DNA from: Thiemannella venezuelensis
GTDB taxonomy: Bacteria > Actinomycetota > Actinomycetes > Streptosporangiales > Streptosporangiaceae
Length of the DNA: 64,000 nucleotides
Direction: 5' to 3'
NCBI RefSeq assembly: GCF_014203605.1
Contig: NZ_JACHJJ010000020.1
Span: 108,091 to 172,090, forward strand
A model generated the notes under the pieces. That model did no database searches. It had not been told where the DNA came from and worked only from the letters and a program-made list of their open reading frames with translations. The number at the start of each line of letters is the position of its first letter. Position 1 is the stretch's first letter. A program made the translations under genes and the position numbers. This document shows positions 1 through 17,749 of the stretch, piece by piece.

Positions 1-1150
1 AGTTGAGGTTCGGCGGGATCATGCCGTGCTCGATCGACAGGACCGTCTTGATGAATCCGGCGATGCCCGCGGCGGGGCCGAGATGCCCGATGTTGGTCTT
101 GACCGAGCCGATCCCGCACCAGCCGGCCTCGTCGGTGTCCCTGCCGAACACGCTCGACAGCGCCGCCACCTCGATCGGGTCGCCGAGGGAGGTGCCGGTG
201 CCGTGCGCCTCCACGTAGGTGACGGTGCGCGGGTCGACGCCGGCCAGGTCGAGCGCCTGGGAGACCGCGGCGGCCTGCCCTTCGACGCTCGGCGCCGAGA
301 AGCCCACCTTCGTGGCGCCGTCGTTGTTGATGGCGTTGCCGATCACGATGGCCCGGACGTGGTCGCCGTCGGCGAGGGCGTCCGACAGCCTCTTGAGCAC
401 GGCGATCCCTCCGCCTCCGCCCCAGATGGTGCCCGCGGCGGAGGCGTCGAACGCCCTGCAGTGCCCGTCGGAGGCGTAGATGCCGTCCTGGTGGTACTGG
501 TAGCCCCACTCGGGCGGCATCTCGATCGACACGCCGCCGCTGAGCGCCATGTCGCATTCGCCCGACCGCAGCGCCTCGCAGGCCACGTGGATGGCGACGA
601 GGGAGGAGGAGCAGGCGGTGTGCAGGGTGAGGCTGGGGCCGCGCAGGTCGAGCTTGTAGGAGACCAGCGTCGACAGGTAGTCGGGATGGTTTCCGGTGTA
701 GATGGCGAGGTTGCCGACGGAGGCGTGCGTCTTGCGGTCCCTGCGGATGAACATCCACTGGTACTCGTCGGAGCCGATCGCCCCGTAGACGCCGACCTCT
801 CCCGGGTAGCGCGCGGGGTCGTAGCCGGCGTCCTCCAGCGCGCTGTGCGACAGCTCCAGGAACATGCGCTGCTGCGGGTCGCGCAGTTGGGCCTCGCGGG
901 GGGACATGCCGAAGAAGGCGGCGTCCAGGGCGCCGTAGTCGTCGGCGATGGACGCCGCGCGCACGAAGTTGGGGTCGTCGAGGAGGTAGTCGGGCACGCC
1001 GAGCGCGGCCTGCTCCTCCCGGGTGTAGAACCTGACCGACTCCACGCCGTCGATGAGGTTGCGCCAGAACGACGGGACGTCGGGCGCGCCCGGCATCCGG
1101 CAGGCGAGCCCGACCACCGCGATCGGCTCGACCGCATATTCCTCGGTCAT
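1..1150 (-). CDS. PKS ketosynthase-led protein, 3' part outside window (partial)
   Basis: This is the N-terminal part of a modular type I polyketide synthase that begins directly with a ketosynthase (KS) domain and runs off the left edge of the window. The protein starts [14 protein letters not shown] and contains the KS active-site motif TACSSS, then EAHGTGT and KTNIGHL, so the catalytic Cys-His-His triad is intact. The ATG overlaps the stop of the upstream NRPS by 4 bp (ATGA), so the two are co-translated. The KS should accept the aminoacyl chain from the last PCP of that NRPS and extend it by a malonyl-type unit, after which any AT, KR or ACP lies outside the window. There is no N-terminal docking region before the KS. 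The function is certain at the domain level; extender choice and reduction cannot be judged. Confidence 0.93.
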   Translation of the reverse strand, partial: MTEEYAVEPIAVVGLACRMPGAPDVPSFWRNLIDGVESVRFYTREEQAALGVPDYLLDDPNFVRAASIADDYGALDAAFFGMSPREAQLRDPQQRMFLELSHSALEDAGYDPARYPGEVGVYGAIGSDEYQWMFIRRDRKTHASVGNLAIYTGNHPDYLSTLVSYKLDLRGPSLTLHTACSSSLVAIHVACEALRSGECDMALSGGVSIEMPPEWGYQYHQDGIYASDGHCRAFDASAAGTIWGGGGGIAVLKRLSDALADGDHVRAIVIGNAINNDGATKVGFSAPSVEGQAAAVSQALDLAGVDPRTVTYVEAHGTGTSLGDPIEVAALSSVFGRDTDEAGWCGIGSVKTNIGHLGPAAGIAGFIKTVLSIEHGMIPPNLN

Positions 1151-4100
1151 TCCTCATTCTCCTGTCTTCCGGCCGGGTACGGCCGGCGGGATGGTGCCCT
1201 GCGGGACGGGGTCCGGACCTGCCTGGCGGCGATCCGCCGGGAGGCGCGTTCCGGGCCCGGGGTGCGCCCGGCGCCGTCGAGGTGGGCGGCGAGGGAGCGG
1301 ATCGTGGGGAAGCGGAAGAGGTCGACGATGGGGACGGCGCGGCCGAGCAGCGCCGCGAGCCTGGCCTGGACCTCGGCGGTGGCGAGCGAGTGCCCGCCGA
1401 TCTCGAAGAAGTTCTCTCCTGCGGAGATCCTCGGCAGGCCGAGCACCTCCCGCCACACCCCGGCGACGAGCCGTTCCGTCGCGCCGGCCGGCTCGTCGGC
1501 GCGCGTGCCGGCCGGGCGGGGCGCGGGTTCGGGCAGCGCAGCCCGGTCGGCCTTCCCGTTCGGGGTGAGGGGGAGCGCGGGCAGCAGGATCACGTCGGCG
1601 GGGACGGCGTGGGACGGCAGCCGGTCGCCGAGGTGCCGGCGGAGGTCGGCCGGCCGGACCCCGGCCCTCGCCGGGACGGCGTAGGCGCGCAGCACCGGCC
1701 CGCCCGGCCGGTCGGCGACCGTCGCCGCCGCCGCCCGGACGTCCGGGTGCTCCATGAGCGCGCCCTCGATCTCGCCGAGCTCGACCCGGTAGCCGCGGAT
1801 CTTCACCTGGCCGTCGGCCCGCCCGGCGAGCACGACCCGCCCCGCGGGGTCGTACCGGCCCAGGTCGCCCGTGCGGTACCGGCCCGTCTCCCCGTCCGCC
1901 TCGGTGGTGAAGCGCTCCCGGGTGAGCCGCTCGTCGAGGTAGCCCTCGGCCAGCCGCCGGCTGCGGATCACCACCTCTCCCAGCTCTCCCACGGCGGCCG
2001 GCAGGCCGTTCCCGCCGAGTACGAGCAGTTCCGCGCCGTCGGCCCCGCGTCCGACCGGGACGGCGTCGCCGTGACCCCCGGGGCCCCCGGGCCCGGCCTG
2101 GTCCGCGCGGTCGCCGTCCGCGATCTCGAAGACCGCCTGCACCTGGGGCGTCTCGGTGGTTCCGTAGGCGTTCACCAGCCGCGCGGCCGGCGCGACCTGC
2201 CGGAACCGGGCCGCCTCCGCCCACGTGAGCCGGTCCCCGCCGAACAGGACCAGCCGCAGGGCCGGCAGCGGCACCCCGGCGGCGGCGACGAGCACGGCCA
2301 GCTGCGGGGTGAGGTGGGCGACGGTGACGGCGCGGTCCCGCAGCCATCCGGCCAGCCGTGCGGGGTCGCGGATGTCGTCCTGGTCGGGCACGTGGAGCGG
2401 GCCGCCCAGGACGAGCGGGGTGAGGGCGTCGCGGAGCAGGGGGTCGTGCGCGAGCCCGGCGAGCAGGGCGAACCGGTCCCGCCCGGTCAGGCCGTACGCC
2501 TCCGGGTACCAGCCGAGGAAGCGGGCGAGCGGCCCCTCCGCCGCCCGCACGGGCTTGGGGTCGCCCGTGCTGCCGGAGGTGAAGGAGAGGTACCCGCGCT
2601 CCCCGGCCGGCACGACCGGCACCGCCTCCGGGAGCGGACGCCGGCCGGCGTCCGCTCCCGGCTCCTGCGCGCGGCCTCCTCCCGGGGGGAAGGGCTGCAC
2701 CGGGGCGAGCCCGGCCAGCTCGGGCGGCGGGGCCGTACCGGGGCAGCACAGCAGCGCGCGGGCGTCCACCGCGGCCGCCTGGGCCGCCAGCCGGGCGGGC
2801 GGGAGGGCGGGGTCGAGCACGGCCCAGCGGGCCCCGGCGGCCAGCACCCCGAGCAGCAGGGCGGGCAGCTCGACGCGGCGGGCGGCCAGGATCGCGACGG
2901 CCCGGCCGGGACCGGCGACGGCGGCGGTCGCGGCGGCGGTCCGCGTCACCAGGGCGGCCAGTTCGCCGTAGGTCAGCTCGCCTCCCGCGCCGGTCACCGC
3001 GATCCTGTCCGGGTGTTCGGCGGCCCTGGCCAGGACGCGTTCCACGACGCCCTCGGCGGCCGGGCCGGGCGGGGCTCCGGCGGGTGCGGGCGCGCCACCG
3101 GCCGACGCGTCACCGGCCGACGCGTCACCGGCCGACGCGTCACCGGCCGACGCGTCACCGGCCGACGCGTCACCGGGCGGCGGGGCGTCCTGGGGGCGCA
3201 TCGACGCGAGCCGTACGGGCTGCTCCGGTGCGGCGACTAGCTCTCCGAGCAGGTGGACGTAGCCGGCCAGCAGCGCCTCGATGCGCCCGGCGTGGAACAG
3301 CCGGGGGTTGTACACGGCCTGGAACACGTAGCGTCCGCCGCGCTCTCCGACGTAGAGCGTCAGGTCGAACAGGGAGCCCGGCAGCCCGGGCGGGAGCGGG
3401 CGGGCGCTCACCCCGGGCAGGTCCAGCCGGGGCTCGGTGAAGTCGTACATGTTGAACAGGACCTGGATCAGCGGGTTGCGCGACAGGTCGCGCCCCGCGC
3501 CCAGCCTCTCGACGAGGCGCTCCAGCCGGACGTCCAGGTGGGCGAAGGCGCCGGACAGCTCCCGCTGGCACTCGGTGACGTGGCCGGCGAACGCCGCGTC
3601 GTCCGCCACGGCCAGCCGTACCGGGACGACCTGCACGAGGCAGCCGACCAGCGGCTCGAACGCCGGATCGCGCCGGTCGGCGACCGGTGTCCCGACGACC
3701 ATCTCGGGCTGCCCGGTGAGCCTCCTCATGACCTGGGCGAACGCGGCGAGCATCACGGCGTACGGCGTCGCGCCCAGCCGGGCGGCGAGCGCGCGGACCC
3801 CGGCGCCGGTCTCCGCGTCCGCCTCGGCCCGGGCGGTGGCGCCCTCGAAGGTCTGCACGGCGGGGCGCGGCAGGTCCCGCGGCAGGTCCAGTACGGCGGG
3901 CGCCCCGTCGAGGTGGCCGGCCCACCGGTCGAGGGCCGCGGCGTCCTCGCGCCCGGTGAGCCAGGCCGCGTAACCGCCGAAGGAGGTGGCGAGCGGGGTG
4001 AAGGGGTCGCCCCGGTAGGCGCGCGCGATGTCGTCGTAGAGCACGTCCTGCGACCAGCCGTCGAAGACGATGTGGTGCGCCGTGACCGCCAGTACGTGGT

Positions 4101-6363
4101 CGTCCTGCGCCAGCCGGAGCAGCCGGGCCCGCCACAGCGGGCCCGCCGCCAGGTCGAAGGGCGTCCGGGCCTCCTTCTCCAGCCATTCCCCGACCCGTTC
4201 CGGGACGCCGTCCTCCGCCCACTCCCCGGCCGGTGCGTCGGCGGGCAGGACCTCGACCGGCAGCCCGACCTCGCCCGGCGGGTCGACGGCCACGGCCGGC
4301 ACGCCCCCGGACTCCTCGATCCGCCAGCGGAGCACCTCGTGCCTGGCGGAGACCGCCGACAGCGCCGCGCGCAGCGCCCCGGCGTCGAGCGGGCCGGTCA
4401 GCCGCTGGGCCATCGCGATGTTGTGCACGGGCGTGCCGGGCGCCAGCCGCTCCACGAACCACATCCGCCGCTGCGCGGCGGAGAGGGCGGGGGCGGCGGT
4501 CCCGGCGGGCGGGTCCTCGATCGGCGGAGCCTGCCCGGCTCGCAGGGCGATGCCCTCGACCGTCCGGCCGGCCAGCACGTCCTCGACGGCGATCTCCCTG
4601 CGCAGACCGGCCCGGAGTCCCGCCACCAGGTGCATGGCGAGCAGGGAGTGGCCGCCCGCGGCGAAGAAGTCGTCGTCGAGGCCGGGTTCGGGCACCTCGA
4701 ACGTCCTCGCCCAGACGGCGGCGACCGTCTCCTCCACCGCGTTCCGGGGAGCCCGCGTCCCGCCGGAGTCGGCGTCGCGCGTCCCCCTCCCGGCGGGGAG
4801 GCCGTTCCCCGTCCCGGCGGGCGGGCCGCTGCCGTCCCCGCCGGAGCGCAGGAGGCCGAGATCCACCTTGCCCGCCACGGTCAGCGGCAGCGACGGCAGC
4901 CGGACGACCCGGGTGGGGACCATGTAGGCCGGGAGCCTGGCCAGGCAGTGGTCGCGGACCCCGTCCAGCGCGGGGGCGGACGCGGGCGCCAGGTAGGCGG
5001 TCAGCTCGGCCAGCCCGCCGGGCCCGGTGTCCAGGTCGACCACCGCGTGGCCGACGTCCGGGTGGGCGCGGAGCACGGACTCGATCTCCCCGATCTCCAC
5101 CCGCTGGCCCTGCACCTTGACCTGCCGGTCCAGCCGGCCGAGGAAGCCGATCCGGCCGTCGGGCTCCAGCACCACCCGGTCGCCGGTGCGGTAGAGCCGG
5201 GCGCCGGGCGGGCCGTAGGGGTCGGCGACGAACCGTTCGGCCGTCAGGCCGGGCCGGTCGAGGTAGCCCCGGGCGAGCTGGGGGCCGCCGATGCACAGCT
5301 CTCCCGGCGTGCCCGGCGGGCAGGGGGCGAGCCGGTCGTCGAGGATCCGGGCGGTGCACCCGGGCAGCGCGCGGCCGATCGGCAGCGGACGGTCCCAGGT
5401 GCCGGTCAGCTCGCCGCCGACCACACAGACGGTGGTCTCGGTCGGGCCGTACCAGTTGTGGAAGCGCCGCAGCCCCGGCCGCGACCAGCGGGCCACCTGC
5501 TCGGGGCCTGCGGGCTCCCCCGCGGTGAGCAGGTCGCGCAGCAGGGGCAGCCGGTCCGGGTCGAGCAGCGGGAGCAGCGCGGGCGGGATGGTCCCCCAGG
5601 TGACCTCGTGGTGTTCCAGGAAGCGCTGGAGCCGCACCGGATCGGTCCGGTCCCCGTCGGGGATGAACATCACCGAGCCGCCCCTGGCCAGCGGGGCGAA
5701 CACGTCGAGGACCGACACGTCGAACCCGAGCGCGGCGAAGCCGATGCTGCGGCATCCGGCGTCGAGGCCGAACAGCTCTCCGGCCATGGTGACGAAGGAG
5801 ACGGCGGCGGCGTGGCTCACCACGACGCCCTTGGGCCGCCCGGTGGACCCGGAGGTGTACAGGACGTAGGCCGCGTGGTCCGGACGGATCCGGCACGGCG
5901 GGGTCCCGGCCGGGCCGGTCGCGGGCTCCGGGGATCCCCCGTCTCCGGGGTGCCCGGGCGGCGCGCCCGCGGCCGTCCCGCCGCGCGGTCCCGTCAGCCG
6001 CACCGGGATCCCGGCGAGCAGCCCGCGTCCGTCCCCGTCGGCGACGACCGTGCCGATGCCGGCGTCCTCGATGACCGTGCGCAGTCTGGCCGGCGGATGC
6101 GCGGGGTCCAGCGGCACGTAGGCCCCGCCCGCCATCATGACTCCCAGCACCGAGACCAGCAGGTCGGGTGTACGGCGGCCGCAGACGCCGACCCGGGTCT
6201 CCGGGCGGACGCCCGCCGCGCGCAGGCGGCCGGCCAGCTCGCCCGCGGCGTCGACCAGCTCGCGGTAGGTCAGCGTCCGGTCCCACTGCCGGACCGCCGT
6301 CGCGTCCGGCGTGCGGGCGGCCTGGCCCACGACGAGATCGTGCAGGGACTGCCCCGAGGTCAT
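1147..6363 (-). CDS. Non-ribosomal peptide synthetase, A-PCP-C-A-PCP, second A domain Lys2-like
   Basis: This is a cytosolic NRPS of 1738 residues. Domains in order: A1 (about 1-510, [19 protein letters not shown]), PCP1 (about 540-610, GGHSLL), C (about 625-1040, HHIVFDGWS), a repeat-encoded Ala/Gly/Asp/Ser linker (about 1065-1090), A2 (about 1105-1600), PCP2 (about 1620-1700, GGHSLA). It starts with an A domain, so it is a loading plus one extension module. Read by the GrsA alignment, the A1 pocket is D-V-L-T-L-A-W-V-C-K, which I cannot assign beyond hydrophobic. A2 reads D-P-R-H-L-G-A-Q-V-K and has the AHDPLLRD and FGGDRLTW signatures of alpha-aminoadipate reductase adenylation domains, but no terminal reductase follows. 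It lies 15 bp downstream of the thioesterase gene and overlaps the PKS start by 4 bp, so the three form one operon. Confidence 0.93.
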   Translation of the reverse strand: MTSGQSLHDLVVGQAARTPDATAVRQWDRTLTYRELVDAAGELAGRLRAAGVRPETRVGVCGRRTPDLLVSVLGVMMAGGAYVPLDPAHPPARLRTVIEDAGIGTVVADGDGRGLLAGIPVRLTGPRGGTAAGAPPGHPGDGGSPEPATGPAGTPPCRIRPDHAAYVLYTSGSTGRPKGVVVSHAAAVSFVTMAGELFGLDAGCRSIGFAALGFDVSVLDVFAPLARGGSVMFIPDGDRTDPVRLQRFLEHHEVTWGTIPPALLPLLDPDRLPLLRDLLTAGEPAGPEQVARWSRPGLRRFHNWYGPTETTVCVVGGELTGTWDRPLPIGRALPGCTARILDDRLAPCPPGTPGELCIGGPQLARGYLDRPGLTAERFVADPYGPPGARLYRTGDRVVLEPDGRIGFLGRLDRQVKVQGQRVEIGEIESVLRAHPDVGHAVVDLDTGPGGLAELTAYLAPASAPALDGVRDHCLARLPAYMVPTRVVRLPSLPLTVAGKVDLGLLRSGGDGSGPPAGTGNGLPAGRGTRDADSGGTRAPRNAVEETVAAVWARTFEVPEPGLDDDFFAAGGHSLLAMHLVAGLRAGLRREIAVEDVLAGRTVEGIALRAGQAPPIEDPPAGTAAPALSAAQRRMWFVERLAPGTPVHNIAMAQRLTGPLDAGALRAALSAVSARHEVLRWRIEESGGVPAVAVDPPGEVGLPVEVLPADAPAGEWAEDGVPERVGEWLEKEARTPFDLAAGPLWRARLLRLAQDDHVLAVTAHHIVFDGWSQDVLYDDIARAYRGDPFTPLATSFGGYAAWLTGREDAAALDRWAGHLDGAPAVLDLPRDLPRPAVQTFEGATARAEADAETGAGVRALAARLGATPYAVMLAAFAQVMRRLTGQPEMVVGTPVADRRDPAFEPLVGCLVQVVPVRLAVADDAAFAGHVTECQRELSGAFAHLDVRLERLVERLGAGRDLSRNPLIQVLFNMYDFTEPRLDLPGVSARPLPPGLPGSLFDLTLYVGERGGRYVFQAVYNPRLFHAGRIEALLAGYVHLLGELVAAPEQPVRLASMRPQDAPPPGDASAGDASAGDASAGDASAGDASAGGAPAPAGAPPGPAAEGVVERVLARAAEHPDRIAVTGAGGELTYGELAALVTRTAAATAAVAGPGRAVAILAARRVELPALLLGVLAAGARWAVLDPALPPARLAAQAAAVDARALLCCPGTAPPPELAGLAPVQPFPPGGGRAQEPGADAGRRPLPEAVPVVPAGERGYLSFTSGSTGDPKPVRAAEGPLARFLGWYPEAYGLTGRDRFALLAGLAHDPLLRDALTPLVLGGPLHVPDQDDIRDPARLAGWLRDRAVTVAHLTPQLAVLVAAAGVPLPALRLVLFGGDRLTWAEAARFRQVAPAARLVNAYGTTETPQVQAVFEIADGDRADQAGPGGPGGHGDAVPVGRGADGAELLVLGGNGLPAAVGELGEVVIRSRRLAEGYLDERLTRERFTTEADGETGRYRTGDLGRYDPAGRVVLAGRADGQVKIRGYRVELGEIEGALMEHPDVRAAAATVADRPGGPVLRAYAVPARAGVRPADLRRHLGDRLPSHAVPADVILLPALPLTPNGKADRAALPEPAPRPAGTRADEPAGATERLVAGVWREVLGLPRISAGENFFEIGGHSLATAEVQARLAALLGRAVPIVDLFRFPTIRSLAAHLDGAGRTPGPERASRRIAARQVRTPSRRAPSRRPYPAGRQENEE
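3096..3170 (-). repeat. 15-bp tandem repeat (5 copies) coding the C-A2 linker
   Basis: Five perfect copies of the 15-bp unit caccggccgacgcgt lie end to end, followed by a partial copy. On the coding (minus) strand they give the pentapeptide GDASA repeated five times. They sit exactly in the interdomain linker between the condensation and second adenylation domains of the NRPS, where in-frame length change would be tolerated. Confidence 0.95.
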
Positions 6364-6378
6364 CCGCTCACCGCTCCA

Positions 6379-7647
6379 TCATCGATCGGTCCGCATGTCG
6401 GCGCTCAGCCGGGTCCGGTCGCGGGGCACCGCGACCGCCGCCACCGCCTCGCCCAGCGGCGTGTTCAGGGACAGGAGGATCACCCACCAGCCGGCGCCCG
6501 CGGGCCACGGACCCGGGGCGGCCAGGTCGGGGAAGCCGTCCGCGGCCCGGCCGTGCGCGCCCGCGCGGGACAGCGCCCGCCGGGCCGTCCTGGCGCGGAG
6601 CTCCAGCCACGGCCGGTCCTCCTCGGCCGCGTCCGCTATCTGCTCCCGCTCCCCCGGCCCGAGCCCGTCATCGCGGGAGGACCCGTGGGAACCTCCGGGA
6701 GAGGCCGCGCCGTACGCGTCCAGCAGTCCCACGGCCGCACCGACGGCGCCGCCGCGGACCGTCGCCTCGATCGTCAGGCCGTCCGCCCGGTCCACGGCGC
6801 GGGAGGGCCCGCCCGCGTCTTCGCCGGGCGCGTCTCCGCCGGGGTACACGCGGATGTGGATCTCGTCGTCCTCCGGATCCGGCGGGCCCGCGCTCCCGCC
6901 GGGGCCGGGCCCCGCGAGATCGGCCGCGATGAGCCGGGCGAGCTCCGCGGCGCCGTCCCGGAGGAAGAGGTGGCCGCCGCGCAGCGTCCGCAGGCCGAAT
7001 CCGGCGCGGGTGTGGCGCGCCCAGCCGAGCATGTCGTCCGGCGGCACCTCTCCGTCGTCGAGGCCCGCGAACGCCACGACGGGGACGTCCAGCGGCGGCT
7101 CGGGCGTGTAGCGGTACCGCTTGATCCAGGTGAAGTCCGACCGCAGCACGGGCAGGAGCAGCTCCCGCAGCTCGGGCACGTCCCTGAGCTCCTCGGGGGC
7201 GCCGGCGCGCCGTACGAGCTGGTCGACGAACGCCTCGTCGGGCAGGTCCGCCGCCGCGGCCAGCGGCACCCTCCGGTCCGGGGGGTGGGCTGCTCCGGCG
7301 TAGAGCCTCAGCGGCGGGGGCAGGCCCCGGCGGCGCAGCTCGCGTGCCACCTCGAAGGCGATCCGCGCGCCCATGCTGTGCCCGTAGAGGGCGTACGGCC
7401 GCCCCGTGTACGGCGCGATCTCGTCGGTGATCTGCGGCACGGAGAACCCGGGCGGCTCCGCGATCCGGTTCTCCCGGCCGGGAAGCTGGACGGCGACGAC
7501 CTCGACGGCGCCGGAGACGCCTTTCAGGCCGTGATAGGCACCGGCCGCCCCTCCCGCGTAGGGGAGGCAGACCAGTGCGGGGGCGGACGTGGAGCTGGGA
7601 GTCGGAAGGGGGGTCGGTCGCGTAATCGAGAGGGGCTCGATCGCCAT
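6379..7647 (-). CDS. Type II thioesterase with C-terminal degenerate PPTase-like extension
   Basis: Residues about 20-245 form a RifR/GrsT-type stand-alone thioesterase of the alpha/beta-hydrolase fold. It has the oxyanion region LPYAGGAAG, nucleophile motif GHSMG near residue 91, and a late GGHLFL carrying the catalytic His. Such enzymes remove stalled or wrong acyl groups from carrier proteins. It is first in the leftward operon, with a good RBS (GGAGGAG) 9 nt before the ATG, and ends 15 bp before the NRPS. Usual family length is about 250 residues; this one has about 170 more. In the extension, GLTIEATVRGGAVGAAVG resembles the PPTase strand that normally ends VGVDVE, and LRARTARRALSRA resembles the WxxKEAxxKA helix, but the metal-binding Asp/Glu and the Lys-Glu are absent. 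I infer a dead or repurposed half-PPTase. The thioesterase call is firm; the extension call is tentative. Confidence 0.85.
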   Translation of the reverse strand: MAIEPLSITRPTPLPTPSSTSAPALVCLPYAGGAAGAYHGLKGVSGAVEVVAVQLPGRENRIAEPPGFSVPQITDEIAPYTGRPYALYGHSMGARIAFEVARELRRRGLPPPLRLYAGAAHPPDRRVPLAAAADLPDEAFVDQLVRRAGAPEELRDVPELRELLLPVLRSDFTWIKRYRYTPEPPLDVPVVAFAGLDDGEVPPDDMLGWARHTRAGFGLRTLRGGHLFLRDGAAELARLIAADLAGPGPGGSAGPPDPEDDEIHIRVYPGGDAPGEDAGGPSRAVDRADGLTIEATVRGGAVGAAVGLLDAYGAASPGGSHGSSRDDGLGPGEREQIADAAEEDRPWLELRARTARRALSRAGAHGRAADGFPDLAAPGPWPAGAGWWVILLSLNTPLGEAVAAVAVPRDRTRLSADMRTDR

Positions 7648-7849
7648 CTGCCAGGCGCTCCTCCGCGGGACAACGCCGTCCCGTACGGTTCAGAGGGATT
7701 TAATACGCACGATAAATCACCTTATATCCACCCGCACAACCCGACGTCAACACGAATTAGGTGCTTCCGGTATCGAGTATTTCGGTCATCCTGATTCACG
7801 AAGCAGTCATTTATGACTTGTCTTCCATCTCGACTCAGCACGGGCAGAT
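7648..7849. promoter_or_regulatory. Divergent promoter region of the NRPS-PKS cluster with two candidate operators
   Basis: These 202 bp separate the leftward thioesterase-NRPS-PKS operon from the rightward NRPS-transporter operon and are clearly richer in A/T than the flanking DNA. Two inverted repeats stand out: GATTTA-N10-TAAATC at 7697-7718, about 50 bp upstream of the thioesterase start, and AGTCAT-TT-ATGACT at 7805-7818, 31 bp upstream of the rightward start. Both are plausible binding sites for a cluster regulator, but no regulator gene lies nearby in the window, and I could not define -10/-35 boxes with confidence. Confidence 0.5.
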
Positions 7850-14568
<6,719 letters not shown>

Positions 14569-14572
<4 letters not shown>

Positions 14573-17500
14573 CCGACGTCTTTCCCGCCTCGTTCGCCCA
14601 GGAGCGGATCTGGTTCCTGAGCGAGCTGCAGCCGGGGCTCGCGGTGTACAACATCGCCGCGTGCTCCGCCCTGCCCTGGATGCGGCCGGTCGACCCCGGG
14701 CTGCTGGAGCGCGCGCTGGGCCTGATGGTGCGCCGGCACGAGCCGCTGCGCACCGCTCTCGCCCTCCGGGACGGGCAGGTCGTGCAGGCCGTCGCCGCCG
14801 ACGTCCCGGTCTCCCTGGCCAGGAGCGACGTGTCGGGCGCGGACGACCCCCGGGCGGAGTTCGAGCGGATCGCCGCCGAGGAGTCGGCGGCGCCGTTCGC
14901 CCTCGACCGGGCCCCGCTCTGGCGGGCCCGGCTGGTCCGGCTGGGGCCGGGCGAGGACGAGTGGCGGCTGCTCTTCGTCGCCCACCACACGGTCTACGAC
15001 GCCTGGTCCGCGCAGATCTTCGCGGAGGAACTGGCCGAGCTCTGCACGGCGCTGCGCGAGGAGCGTCCGCCGCGCCTGCCGGACCTGGCGATCCAGTACG
15101 CCGACTACGCCGTCTGGCAGCGCGACCGGCTCGCCGACGGCGCGCTCAAGGCCGACCTGGACTACTGGCGGGAGAAGCTGGCCGGGAGCGTCCCGCTGGA
15201 GCTGCCGCCGGACCGGCCCCGCCCGGAGGAGTTCGGCTACGCCGGCGCCACCGTCGGGTTCTCCGTCCCGGACGGCACCTCCGGGCGGGTGGCCGAACTG
15301 GCCAGGCGGACCTCCACCACGCCGTTCATGGTCCTGCTCACCGCGTTCGCCGCGCTGCTGGCCCGATGGACGGGCCGGACGGACGTCGTCGTGGGCTCCC
15401 CGGTGGCCGGACGCGAGACACCGGAGCTGAACCCGCTGATCGGCATGTTCGTCAACACGCTGCCGCTCCGGATCGACCTGGGCGGCGACCCGGCGTTCGG
15501 CGAGGCGCTGGAGAGGGTCCGCACCACGGTCCTGGAGGCCCTCGACCACCAGGACGTGCCGTTCGCCAAGCTCGTGGAGGCCCTCCGGCCGCCGCGGGAC
15601 CCCGGCCGGACCCCTCTCTACCAGATCGGCTTCAACCAGCTCCCGATCGACGCGCACGGCAGCCAGCTCTCCACCGGCACGGCCAAGACCGACCTCACCC
15701 TGGAGGTGCAGAGCCCGCAGGGCCGGCTGGGCGGCTGGATCGAGTACAGCACCGAGCTGTTCGAGGAGGACACCGTCCGCCGCCTGCTCTCGGCCTTCCT
15801 GGTCCTGCTGGAGGCGGCGGTGGCCGACCCGGAGCGGCCGGTCTCCCGGCTCCCCCTCCTGGACGCCGGGGAGCGTGACCGGATGCTGGGCTCCTGGCAC
15901 GGCCCCGCCTCGCCGTACCCCGCCCGCTGCCTGCACGAGCTGGTGGCCGAGCAGGCGGCGCGGACGCCGGACGCCCCGGCGGTCGTGTCGGGCGGCGCGG
16001 GCGGCGCGGGCGGCACGGTGACGCTGACCTACGCCGAGCTGGAGGCGCGGGCCGACGGCCTGGCCAGGCGGCTGCGCCAGCGCGGGATCCGGGCGCAGGC
16101 CCCGGTGGCGGTGTGCCTGCCGCGGGACGCCGAGCTGATCGTGGCGCTGCTGGCGGTGCTGAAGGCCGGGGGCTGCTACGTGCCTCTGGATCCCGACTAC
16201 CCGGCCGACCGGCTCCGGTTCATGCTGTCCGACTCGGGCGCCGGGCTGCTGCTGACCCGCTCGACGCTGGTGGGGCGCCTGCCCAGCGACCACCCGCCGG
16301 CGGTCCTGCTGGACGCGCTGATGTCCGGGCCCCTCCCGCCGCTGCCCCCGGAGAGCGCCTCCCCCGACTCCCTCGCCTACGTCATCTACACCTCCGGCTC
16401 GACGGGCACCCCCAAGGGGGTGATGGTCCCGCACCGGGGCGTGGTGAACCTGGTCACCGGCCTGGGGTTCACCCCGGCGGAGCGGATGCTGCTGCTGACC
16501 TCGCTCTCGTTCGACATCGCCGCGCTGGAGATCTTCGGGCCGCTGCTCGCGGGCGGGACCGTGGTGATCGCCCCGCCGTACGGGACGAACGGCCTCGGCG
16601 CGCTGATCGCGGAGGCGGGGGTGACCACGGTGCAGGCGCCGCCCTCGGTCCTGGAGGAGATCGTCCGGCGGCTGCCCGCCGGGCTGCCCCGGGTGTTCAG
16701 CGGCGGCGAGCCGCTCTCCGCCCGCCTGGCCGGCCGGATCCACGAGGTCGCCGGGGAGCTGTGGAACCTCTACGGGCCGACGGAGACGACGATCTGGTCG
16801 GCGGTCCACCGGGTGCCCCGGGACGCCGGGACCGTCCCCATCGGCCTTCCGGTGGCCAACACCGTCGCCCACGTGCTGGACGGGGCGATGGAGCCGGTCC
16901 CGCCGGGGGTGGCGGGCGAGCTGTACCTGGGCGGCGACGGCCTGGCCCGCGGCTACCACGGCCGCCCCGGCCTCACCGCGGAGCGCTTCGTCGCCGACCC
17001 ATTCGGGCGCGGTTCCCGGCTCTACCGGACCGGTGATCTCGTACGGCGGGCGCCCGACGGCACGATCGAGTTCCTGGGACGCGTCGACGACCAGGTCAAG
17101 GTCCGGGGCGTGCGGATCGAGCTCGGCGAGGTGGAGGCGGCGCTGTCCGCCCATCCCGGGGTGCGCAGGGCGGTCGCGGCGGTGCGGGACGACGCCCCCG
17201 GAGGCCGGGCGCTGGTCGCCTACGTCGACACGGAGGTACCCGCCGGGGAGCTGCGGGCGTTCCTGCAGAACCACCTGCCCGCGACGATGCTGCCCAGCCT
17301 GTACGTGCGGGTCGGCGACTTCCCGCGGCTGCCCAACGGGAAACTGGACCGGGCCGCCCTGCCCGCGCCGCACACGGGCGGTGAGCCGTCCCCCGCGGCC
17401 GGGCCGTCCACCGCGGGCGAGGAGCTGGTGCACGAGATCTGGTGCGAGGTCCTGGGCCGGGCGGACCTGGGGATCGACGACGACTTCTTCGACGCCGGCG

Positions 17501-17691
17501 GCCACTCGCTGCTCGGCACCAGGGTGGTCGCCCGGATCAGCTCCGAGATCGGCATCGACCTGCCGCTGAACGTCCTGTTCACCACCCGTTCGATCCGCCG
17601 TCTCGCGGTCGTCGTCGAGGAACGGCTGGCCGCCGAGATCGACCAGCTGTCCGAGGAGGAGGCCGAGTCGCTGATCGACGGACGCTCCTGA
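14569..17691 (+). CDS. Non-ribosomal peptide synthetase, C-A(Gly)-PCP
   Basis: A 1040-residue single-module NRPS. The start is TTG at 14569, overlapping the previous stop as TTGA, with RBS GAAGGAG 5 nt upstream; the reading frame is open much further upstream, but that part is antisense-style shadow of the previous gene. Domains: C (about 1-430, HHTVYDAWS, complete HHxxxD), A (about 450-945, [19 protein letters not shown]), PCP (about 955-1035, GGHSLL), with no release domain. The A pocket reads D-I-L-Q-F-G-L-I-W-K, one change from the common glycine code DILQLGLIWK, so Gly is the predicted substrate. It should pass its chain to a partner NRPS, most simply the Ser-TE module encoded just upstream, which would give a Gly-Ser end. 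Confidence 0.93.
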
Positions 17692-17749
17692 GCCGCGGAA
17701 GCGGCGGGCCGGACGCGGTGGGAGGCGGCTATCGGGGTAGGCGGGGGGC

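Noticed and set aside
3253..7794. Long plus-strand frame across the NRPS and thioesterase genes
   Set aside because: It is a shadow of the minus-strand genes; the opposite strand has clear A, C, PCP and thioesterase motifs.
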